Shown: positions 1 through 7,000 of the stretch, piece by piece
Layout: the number at the start of each line of letters is the position of its first letter
Numbering within the stretch: the stretch's first letter is position 1
NCBI GenBank assembly: GCA_029879595.1
Contig: JAOUPZ010000124.1
Coordinates: forward strand, 1-8,338
Origin: Deltaproteobacteria bacterium
GTDB lineage: Bacteria > SAR324 > JACQKK01
Length of the DNA: 8,338 bases
Direction: 5' to 3'
Program-made: the position numbers and the translations under genes
The notes under the pieces: generated by a model
What the model was told of the DNA's origin: nothing
Seen by the model: only the letters and a program-made list of their open reading frames with translations
Database searches by the model: none

Positions 1-607
1 GCCTTCTCCAGCCTAGGACGGTCTCCTGTGCGTGGGAAAGCTCCCGGGAAAGCCCCCCGGAAGGTAAATCACCGCCCTGGGTTTCCTCCAGGGTAGGTTT
101 AACGGTCAGTTCGGTGCCCAGGCCGTCGTCAGTGACCCCATAGGGGGCGAGGCCAGCCAAAAAGTCATCCTCCTTGCCGGGCACCCGGCCGTCCATCCCC
201 GGGCGGTAGGTGTTCCAGCCCAGGTGGATCAACAGCAGGCGCTGCAGGGTGCGCTTGGAATACCTGGTGGAGGGACGGCGCAGAAACATCCTCAACAGAC
301 GCGAACGGAGGGAGTTGTGAACGTCAACCACCAGATCCAGCCCTTCGGCCCGCAGGCCGGCCGCCAGGGAGATGACACCACGGACGCCCTCCTTCCGTTG
401 AAACCCGATAACCCGGTCGATGTGGGGGTTGCCCGCCAGAAGCTCCAGATGGCCCTCAGAGGTCAGGAAGGTAAGGTGGCTGGCGGGATAGGCCTTCTTT
501 ATCAGACGGGGCAGGGCCGTGCACTTGACCACGTCTCCCAGGGAACTGAAACGGATTAACAGGATACGGGGTTTTTCGGGTAATGATCTGGAAGGGGCTG
601 TCTGCAC
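1..607 (-). CDS. Glycosyltransferase family 9 (heptosyltransferase-like), N-terminal part, runs off left edge
   Basis: This is the N-terminal 202 residues of a GT-B fold family 9 glycosyltransferase, probably an ADP-heptose:LPS heptosyltransferase that acts on the inner face of the cytoplasmic membrane in LPS core assembly. The frame is open to the window edge with no stop. The hallmark is the first beta strand and loop at residues 14-28 (RILLIRFSSLGDVVK). Asp25 there aligns with Asp13 of E. coli WaaC, a proposed catalytic residue. GNPHIDRVI (about 59-67), DLVVDVHNSLRSRLL (about 91-105) and KRTLQRLLLIHLG (about 118-130) also fit the family. The C-terminal nucleotide-sugar-binding half is missing, so the exact donor cannot be named. 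The frame is bounded upstream by the stop of the previous gene (710-712). GTG at 607 is the first conventional start after it, leaving about 12 residues before the core; its ribosome site is weak (CCAGG about 12 bases upstream). The family is secure; the substrate and exact start are not. Confidence 0.88.
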   Translation of the reverse strand, partial: MQTAPSRSLPEKPRILLIRFSSLGDVVKCTALPRLIKKAYPASHLTFLTSEGHLELLAGNPHIDRVIGFQRKEGVRGVISLAAGLRAEGLDLVVDVHNSLRSRLLRMFLRRPSTRYSKRTLQRLLLIHLGWNTYRPGMDGRVPGKEDDFLAGLAPYGVTDDGLGTELTVKPTLEETQGGDLPSGGLSRELSHAQETVLGWRR

Positions 608-709
608 GGAATGTGATACCTGGTGTCTGGGCGGATCGGGTGTTGCGAATCTTCCGGTTATTATTGTTCGGATAAACTGCCTGCGGGAGACGTTGCTTCC
701 CGAAAAAAG

Positions 710-1879
710 CTATTTACCTCCCGCGGTTTCCCCGGAAATGGCCTGGGCCAGATCACCCACGGTTTTCGGCCAGTGGAATTCCTCGTCCAGTTTGAACTCC
801 GCCAGTTCCTTGCGTGTGGTCCTGACGGTGGTGCGTTGAAAGCTGGCCATGGCGATGGCAAAGGCGATTTCCAGCACCAGGCGGTTCACATTGCCGGCCT
901 CAATCATCTGTATATAGCGCTGCTTGACGCCCTGCTCGGTGCTTGTATCGCTGAAAAGGGTGCTCTGCCGTCCGTTGTTGAACAAGGGCTTGGAAAACGC
1001 GCGGATATATTCCAGCGGAGCGGGGTATGGGAAAAGCACGGCCTCAATGCCCTGAGAAAACTGCTCGAAGCCACGGGCGGCAAAAGGGGCGATGCGCCTG
1101 ATTTCCTTGCGGAGCTGTTTGCGGAAGTCGTCAAAGCGGCGGCTTTTTTCCTTGTCGCTGAAACGGATGAATCTCTGCCGGGCATCATTGAGTTCCGCGT
1201 GCCGGACCGCATCGCCCAGCATGGAGGTCAGGCTTGCGTATTCGGAGTGCTCCAGCACCTCGCTGCCCTCCGGGTCCAGGTCAGGCATTCTGCGGGAGGC
1301 GGCCCGCAGGGCTTCCACCAGGTGTCCGGACAGGGCCGCGGTCTCGATACGGTTCAATTCAGCCCCCATGACATCCCGCACGAATCCGGTTATGGCGCCG
1401 TTTACCTTGCCCATGGTAATGGTTTCCATGTCGCCCAGTTTGCCCATGATGATGTTGCGCTTCTCCTGGGCGGAATCAAACAGTCTCTTCAGGGTTTCCT
1501 GGCCGCTTGAGGATTTCAGGTATTCGATGGCCTTGCCCTGAATGCGGTAGGACAACCAGAGACAGGCCTGCTGCAGGGTGTCCTGCTGCTTGGCGGCCCT
1601 GGATTCAAGCTCACCAAAAGCCTTGTCCAGGGTGTCCTTTGATCCGATGGGCCTGAAGTACAGGGCTCTGAAGCGCATGATCTGCTGGTAGAACCTGTTC
1701 AAACCCTCGCGCAGTTCATCGCTGTCCTTGATGATGCCGCTGGTGGAGCTGGCCAGCAGGGGCCCCCCGGTGTTTACGAAGGCCTCCGGCTCGCCCCAGT
1801 GCTGTTCCAGGGGGTCCAGGAGTTTCCGCAGGGCTCCCAGGGCTATGGAATGTGATACACCGGCCAGGAGGTTTTTCAT
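710..1879 (-). CDS. Hypothetical protein, 389 residues, helical, cytoplasmic
   Basis: I do not recognise this protein. It looks almost entirely alpha-helical and soluble. There is no signal peptide and no convincing membrane span; the most hydrophobic stretch, about 335-347 (LEIAFAIAMASFQ), is short. A basic, amphipathic segment lies at about 232-265 (rich in Arg and Lys, with RRFDDFRKQLRKEIRR), and long helices with heptad-like spacing are plausible at 85-150. No Walker, zinc or catalytic motif is visible, and it has only one cysteine (Cys106). ATG at 1879 follows an in-frame TGA (1901-1903) by 24 bases and is preceded by a modest AAGAG four bases upstream. Normal amino-acid composition and the opposing antisense frame being shorter support real coding. 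It lies 138 bases after aspS and 102 bases before the glycosyltransferase, all on one strand. That suggests co-transcription but says little about function. Confidence 0.8.
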   Translation of the reverse strand: MKNLLAGVSHSIALGALRKLLDPLEQHWGEPEAFVNTGGPLLASSTSGIIKDSDELREGLNRFYQQIMRFRALYFRPIGSKDTLDKAFGELESRAAKQQDTLQQACLWLSYRIQGKAIEYLKSSSGQETLKRLFDSAQEKRNIIMGKLGDMETITMGKVNGAITGFVRDVMGAELNRIETAALSGHLVEALRAASRRMPDLDPEGSEVLEHSEYASLTSMLGDAVRHAELNDARQRFIRFSDKEKSRRFDDFRKQLRKEIRRIAPFAARGFEQFSQGIEAVLFPYPAPLEYIRAFSKPLFNNGRQSTLFSDTSTEQGVKQRYIQMIEAGNVNRLVLEIAFAIAMASFQRTTVRTTRKELAEFKLDEEFHWPKTVGDLAQAISGETAGGK

Positions 1880-1987
1880 CGGCTCTTTTCCAAAAGGTTG
1901 TCACCGTTCACTGGCCGGAAAGACCAGCATGAGGAAGCATATCCGATGTTTGTCGGATTGTTCAACTTTCTCCGCAAGGTTTTTCCG

Positions 1988-2030
1988 GGCCTCAGCGCCA
2001 GGCCTCATTGTTTGGCCTCAGCGCTTGGCC
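1988..2030. repeat. Imperfect tandem repeat at the aspS 3' end
   Basis: GGCCTCAGCGCCAGGCC (1988-2004) and GGCCTCAGCGCTTGGCC (2014-2030) match at 15 of 17 positions with a 26-base period. The second copy spans the aspS stop codon (2018-2020). Each copy begins and ends with GGCC, so each could form a 4-base-pair stem, but there is no following T-run on the minus strand, so I do not call it a terminator. It may be a small local duplication. The rest of the aspS to hypothetical-gene gap (1880-2017) holds a 35-codon open frame (2008 down to 1901) with a GAGG eight bases before its ATG; I do not consider it a supported gene. Confidence 0.45.
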
Positions 2031-3808
2031 AGCCGTATTCCCAGTTCCCGCAGCTGTTTTTCGTCCACATCCGCCGGGGCCTCGACCATCAGGTCGGCGG
2101 CCTTTTGTGTTTTGGGGAAGGCGATGACGTCCCGGATGGATTCGGTCCCTATCAGCAGCATGATTATCCGGTCAAAGCCCAGGGCGATCCCGCCGTGTGG
2201 TGGCGCTCCATGGGCCAGCGCATCCAGCAGGAAGCCGAACTTGTCACGGCTTTCCTTTTCATCCAGGTCCAACAGGTTGAACACGCGCTGCTGCATGTCG
2301 GTGCGGTGAATGCGTATTGATCCTCCGCCCAGTTCAACCCCGTTTAGAACAATGTCATAGGCCCGGGCCCGGATTTTTGCCGGATCTGATTCGCCGTAGG
2401 CTTCCAGATCCTCCGGCACAGGAGAGGTGAAGGGGTGGTGCATGGCCGCAAAGCGCTTCTCCTCCTCGTTGTATTCCAGCAGGGGGAAGTCGGTCACCCA
2501 GACGAATCGGTATTCCTTGTCATTTAGCAGCCCGGTGCGGCGGGCGATTTCCTTGCGCAGGTTGCCCAGAGAATCGGTGACCACCTTTAAGGAATCGGCA
2601 CAGAAAACGGCGAGGTCGCCCTGCTGGAGGCCCATGCGCTCCTCGATGGCCCGGTGCTGCTCGGGCGTGAAGAACTTGGCAATGGGGGACTGCCAGCCGT
2701 CGGGCTGCATCTTGACCCAGGCCATGCCCCTGGCGCCATAGATGGCCACGAATTCGGTAAGCTCATCCAGCTCCTTGCGGGACATGGTGGCTCCGCCGGG
2801 TACGCGGATTCCCTTGACCTGGCCACCCTTTTCCACTGCCTGGGCGAACACCTTGAAATCGGAATCCTTGACAAGGTCGCTCAGCTGCACCAGCTTGAGG
2901 TCAAATCTCAGATCGGGGGCGTCGCTGCCATAGTCCTCCATGGCCTCCTGATAGCTCATTCTCCCGATGGGCAGGGCCACATCCACTCCCAGAATATCCT
3001 TCCAGAGTTTCTGCATCAGGCCGTCAATCAGCTCAAAAATAAACTCCGGTTCGGCGAAGGACATCTCAATATCGACCTGGGTGAATTCCGGCTGGCGGTT
3101 GCCACGCAAGTCCTCATCCCTGAAGCATTTGACAATCTGGTAGTACCTGTCCAGACCGCCCACCATGAGAATCTGTTTGAACAGCTGGGGAGACTGGGGA
3201 AGCGCATAAAACTTTCCAGGGCTCATCCGGGAGGGCACCAGGTAATCACGGGCTCCTTCCGGTGTGGAGCGGGTCAGGACCGGGGTTTCCACCTCGATGA
3301 ACTCCTGCGTGGACAGGTGCTCCCGGACAATGGTTGCCGCCTTGGCCCGCAGGCGCAGATTGCTCTGCATGGCCGGTCGGCGCAGGTCTAGATACCGGTG
3401 GGTCAGGCGCAGGCGTTCGTCCACCTCTTTTTCGTCCAGGTCGAACAGGCTGGGCAGTGAGGGATTGAGGATATCCAGCCTGTCCACCAGCACTTCAATT
3501 TCCCCGGTGGGCAGCTTGGGGTTGATGTTGCCTCCTTCGCGGGCCTCCACCCTGCCGGTGACGGCGATCACCCATTCATTGCGCAGGGCGTCCGCTTCGG
3601 CGTGGGCCCTGGAATCAACCTCCGGCTTGAATACCACCTGCGCCAGACCGGTATGATCCCTGAGATCCACAAAGATAACACCGCCGTGGTCACGCCTGGT
3701 GTTTACCCATCCGAACAGGCGCACCTGCTTTCCGATATCCGTTGAGCGTAAATCTCCATTATAATTCGTGCGCCTTCCCAGTCCCTCTGGTGCTTTATTT
3801 TCGGTCAT
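2018..3808 (-). CDS. aspS: Aspartyl-tRNA synthetase, bacterial type, probably non-discriminating (Asp/Asn)
   Basis: This class II synthetase joins aspartate to tRNA-Asp in the cytoplasm. At 596 residues it is the usual bacterial length. In order: an OB-fold anticodon-binding domain (about 15-110, with GWVNTRRDHGG at 33-43); class II motif 1 (about 163-178); aspartate-binding QSPQLFKQ (205-212); motif 2 with FRDED and R235 (229-246, ending EFTQVD); the bacterial-specific GAD insertion domain (about 290-425); and motif 3 GLY-rich GGIALGFDR with Arg547 (539-547). All core motifs look intact. ATG at 3808 is fixed by an in-frame TAA nine bases upstream (3815-3817); the ribosome site is weak (GGA close to the start). 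His41 and Gly93 align with Pseudomonas aeruginosa His31 and Gly82, residues tied to relaxed tRNA recognition. The enzyme therefore probably also makes Asp-tRNA-Asn for the GatCAB amidotransferase. Gene identity is certain; the tRNA specificity is inferred. Confidence 0.98.
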   Translation of the reverse strand: MTENKAPEGLGRRTNYNGDLRSTDIGKQVRLFGWVNTRRDHGGVIFVDLRDHTGLAQVVFKPEVDSRAHAEADALRNEWVIAVTGRVEAREGGNINPKLPTGEIEVLVDRLDILNPSLPSLFDLDEKEVDERLRLTHRYLDLRRPAMQSNLRLRAKAATIVREHLSTQEFIEVETPVLTRSTPEGARDYLVPSRMSPGKFYALPQSPQLFKQILMVGGLDRYYQIVKCFRDEDLRGNRQPEFTQVDIEMSFAEPEFIFELIDGLMQKLWKDILGVDVALPIGRMSYQEAMEDYGSDAPDLRFDLKLVQLSDLVKDSDFKVFAQAVEKGGQVKGIRVPGGATMSRKELDELTEFVAIYGARGMAWVKMQPDGWQSPIAKFFTPEQHRAIEERMGLQQGDLAVFCADSLKVVTDSLGNLRKEIARRTGLLNDKEYRFVWVTDFPLLEYNEEEKRFAAMHHPFTSPVPEDLEAYGESDPAKIRARAYDIVLNGVELGGGSIRIHRTDMQQRVFNLLDLDEKESRDKFGFLLDALAHGAPPHGGIALGFDRIIMLLIGTESIRDVIAFPKTQKAADLMVEAPADVDEKQLRELGIRLAKR

Positions 3809-3846
3809 ATTCCGTTATATGTGGATTTTGGCAGCGGTCTCGCCAT

Positions 3847-3866
3847 GAGCCGGAAGTATTCGGCTC
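3847..3866 (-). other. Hairpin in the aspS leader
   Basis: GAGCCG and CGGCTC form a perfect 6-base-pair GC-rich stem around an 8-base loop (AATACTTC on the minus strand), about 38 bases before the aspS start. No T-run follows, so it is not an intrinsic terminator. The loop does not contain the tRNA-Asp anticodon triplet GUC, so there is no sign of anticodon mimicry. It could be a leader structure or chance. Confidence 0.35.
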
Positions 3867-3955
3867 CGTGATATGAACACCAGAGTGCTCATTCAGGTGG
3901 GTTTGGTGCGGGCGTATTCGCGGCTGTTTTGGTTGTCACACTTCCTTACGATAAA

Positions 3956-3980
3956 GGGGACCTCTGTTTTTCAGGTCTCC
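3956..3980 (-). other. Hairpin between the regulator and aspS (weak terminator or leader stem)
   Basis: AGGTCTCC (3973-3980) and GGGGACCT (3956-3963) pair as an 8-base-pair stem with one A/C mismatch on the minus-strand transcript (a G-U wobble on the plus strand), around a 9-base loop. On the minus strand it is followed only by TTTATCG, so the T-tract is short. It lies 67 bases past the regulator's stop and could end that transcript inefficiently. If the promoter candidate just upstream is used, the hairpin would instead form the extreme 5' end of the aspS mRNA. Confidence 0.4.
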
Positions 3981-3989
3981 AAACAGAAA

Positions 3990-4020
3990 ATTTTACTAGA
4001 AAACCGGTCTTGATTGTCAA
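3990..4020 (-). promoter_or_regulatory. Candidate sigma-70 promoter for aspS
   Basis: On the minus strand a perfect -35 box TTGACA lies at 4020-4015 and TAAAAT (5 of 6 to consensus) at 3995-3990. The spacer is 19 bases, longer than the optimal 17; TAGTAA at 16 bases is a poorer alternative. The pair begins 26 bases after the stop of the large regulator and would start transcription near 3983, giving aspS a leader of about 175 bases. Position and the perfect -35 box support it; the spacer counts against it. Confidence 0.5.
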
Positions 4021-4046
4021 GTGATTTCGGTGGCCATGTTCCCCGG

Positions 4047-7000
4047 TCACCCCGGCTTTTCCAGGATTTCCGCCAGCTTTTCGGCCTTGGAGTTCCACCA
4101 GGGCATATCGAGTTTATCCAGCAGCTCTCTGGCGCGCGAGAAATACTCGCGGGCCTTTTTGCGGTCTCCCTGCTCCAGGTACATGGCGGCCAGTTGAAGG
4201 CAGAACCGTGTCAGGTCGGGCCGCGCCTTCTTTTCCTCGGCCAGCGCCAGACTGGACTGAATGTTCCGGTCCAGTTCATCCCGTTTTTCCGGAGAACCGA
4301 AACAGACCAGAGCCAGCGCAAAATAGGCGTTATAATCGCCCAGTGAATCCCCTCCCTCACGAGTCAGGTCAAGGGAGCGTTGGGCGAACAGGGTGGCCTT
4401 GCGGTAGTTTTTCAGGGCGGCGTATGACTCGGCCAGCACCCCGTAAAAGGCGCTCAGGCAGAGCTTGGAGCCGGTGGCCTCAATGAGTGATATGCCCTCA
4501 TGCATTCTGGAAAGGCCCTGTTCTATTTTGTCCTGATGAACATCGGCGTAGCCTTCTCCCCAGCAGCCGATGCCTTCCATCACCAGGTTGCCCACCTGGT
4601 TGGAGATCTCCCGGGCCCGGCCCATGTGTCCAATGGCCTGGGGCCAGGCGCCGCGCAATCCTTCCGTGATGCCCGCACAGACGTGGCTTATGGCTTCGAT
4701 GCCCGGGTTTTTGCCCCGGGCGGCGAAGGCCAGGGCCTGATCGGTCAGCTTCCGGGACCCGGCAAAGTCCCCCTGATAGCCTTTGATAAGGCCCAGGATG
4801 GCCATGGAATTTGCCGCCTCGGCGGACTTGCCCTGGGTATCCAGCTGTGGAATGCCCCTGGTGAGCAACTCTGTGCCCTGCTCGAAGTTGGACAGGTAGA
4901 AATGAACCCGGCCCAGATAGTTGTTAATCAGGGCCAGCGCATCCTCGTCGCTTCCTCCTATCACCTCACGGCATTGTTCCAGCTGTTCCTTGGCCCGGGC
5001 ATGGTTTCCCAGGGCATAGTTGATCATGCCGATCCAGATGGTGGCCCGGATCATTCTCAGGCGGTCCTTGAGCTGCCGGGCGTCCTCAAGGGCTGTCTCA
5101 AGGGAGACGAGAAGATGCCGCGAGGGCAGGTAGAAGGAAACCTGGGCCCATTTCAGCGTGATATCCATTCGTTCGCGCTGGATTTCCGGGGTGAGTTCCT
5201 CGCCGGCAATAAGGTCCAGGGCCCCCAGATAGTGCCGGCGGGCCTCGTTGAATGAAAACATCCGGCTGGCCTTATCACCGGCCTTGGAAAGATAGGCGAT
5301 GGCCTTTCTGATGTTTCCGGTACGCGAGAAATGATGGGCCAACGATTCCAGGTGTTCCTCCAGCCGGTCGCGGTATATGCCCTCGATGGCCAGCCCCACC
5401 CGCTCGTGGAGATCCCGCCTTTGCTGGAGAAGCAGATTATCGTAAACCACCATCTGGGTGATGATGTGGTTGAAGCGGAACACCACCTCCGGAAACACCC
5501 GCATCTGCTGAATCATTTCCATGCGTCGCAGTTCGCTGAGATTGCGTGATAGCCGCTGGGGGTCGGGGCAGACCCTTTCCAGCACCTTGCGGGGGAACTC
5601 CTCCCCGATAACCGAGGCCAGGCGCAGCACGTCCAGGTCTTCCGGCGGAAGGCGGTCCACCCGGCTTCTTACCAGGGCCTGAACGGTATCGGGGATGATG
5701 ATGGGCTTTTTCGAGCTGGCCATCACGGCCACGCCCATGTCTATCTCCACGGCTCCCTGCTCCTGCAGGGCCCGGCACATTTCCTCGATAAAGAACGGGT
5801 TGCCCTCGGTGCGGTGGTGAATGCTGGTGATCAATTCCTCAGAGGGCACGGCATCGCCGAACAGCGGGGTAATCATGGCGCCGGTCTGATCTGCGTCCAG
5901 GGGCTTGAGGGCAATGTGTCTGTGATGATCCATCCGGCCCCACCGGGCGTCGTATTCGGGACGGTAGGCCATGATAACCAGCAGGGGATACTCTGAAATG
6001 CCCTCGCACAGGTCATGAACCACCGAGTCGGAACCGGGGTCGCTCCAGTGCCAGTCCTCCATAAGTACGATCATGGGGCGCATGGCCACGCTTATGCTTA
6101 TTATGGCTGCCAGGGCCTCCTCCAGGGCTCCGCGCAGCTCCTCGCCCTGGAGCTGCAGGGGAAACGGGTGGTTATCGCTTTTCAGCGAGAGCATGTGCAG
6201 ATAGATGGGCAGGTATTGCTTCAGTTGCGGGCTGATCTTGATGGTGTTGCGGATCACCTTTTCCTTCATCCGTTGCGCGGAATCACTGTCCCTGAGGCGC
6301 AGCCCCTGGCGCAGGGCCTGCAGAAATGGCAGGTAGGGCGTGGTAATGCCAAAGGGCTGGCAGCGGGCGTGCAGCACGGTGATATCTTCATGGGAAATGA
6401 TTTTCTGGAACTCATGTATGAGCCGGCTTTTGCCCAGTCCCGCCTCCCCCTCAATGGTTACAAACTGTCCCTTGCCGGAAAGCATCCGTTCTGTGCAGCT
6501 TTTCAGAAAATCCAACTCGGCGGTTCTTCCGATATATGGCGTAAGGCCTTTTCTTTCAGCGGCCTCGAATCTGGTGCGGGTATCGGAAACGCTTAGCACC
6601 CGGAAGGCCACCGGGCCGGTCTCATCTGGTTCTGTGGGGGCGGGATTTGGCTCGGATACAAAGAAGGGGCGGACTATATCATGGGTTTCCCGGGAAACCA
6701 GAAGATCATCGGCCCGGGCCTGCTCCGCCAGTTGCGCCGCCGTATTGACCGCATCCCCGGTAATGGAAAACTGCCCTCCCCGCTGGTCTCCCTGGTGCAG
6801 GACCATCAGGCCGCTGGCGATGCCGGTCTTCATCACCAGAGGGCGATTGAGCTTCTTCTCGTATTCACTGCCCACCGAGCGCACGCTGGAGTGCAAGAGC
6901 ATGGCTGCCATCACGGCGTTGGAAGGGTCATCCTCATGGGTCACGGGGACGCCAAAAAAGGAGAGCACCTCTCCGCGGACGAACTGATTCACCACCCCTC

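Noticed and set aside
684..702. CGGGA/TCCCG hairpin next to a T6 run downstream of the hypothetical gene, as a terminator
   Set aside because: On the minus strand the T-run comes before the stem, and on the plus strand the stem is followed by A residues. The order is wrong for an intrinsic terminator in either direction.
623..1510. 295-residue open frame on the plus strand opposite the hypothetical gene
   Set aside because: It lies fully antisense to a longer frame of normal composition. Its translation is not family-like, and such long antisense frames are common opposite GC-rich genes.
1901..2008. 35-codon minus-strand frame between aspS and the hypothetical gene
   Set aside because: There is a plausible GAGG upstream, but it is short, of unremarkable composition and lies in a repeat-bearing spacer. 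Not enough to call a gene.
2654..3391. 245-residue open frame on the plus strand opposite aspS
   Set aside because: It is entirely antisense to the certain aspS gene, with His/Gly/Leu-rich composition typical of a shadow frame.
3815..3892. 25-codon frame in the aspS leader ending six bases before the aspS start, as a possible leader peptide
   Set aside because: No ribosome binding site precedes its ATG and it contains no Asp codons, so it does not fit an attenuation leader for aspS.
4500..5255. 251-residue open frame on the plus strand opposite the TPR region
   Set aside because: It is antisense to well-formed TPR coding, with no recognisable domain; judged a shadow frame.
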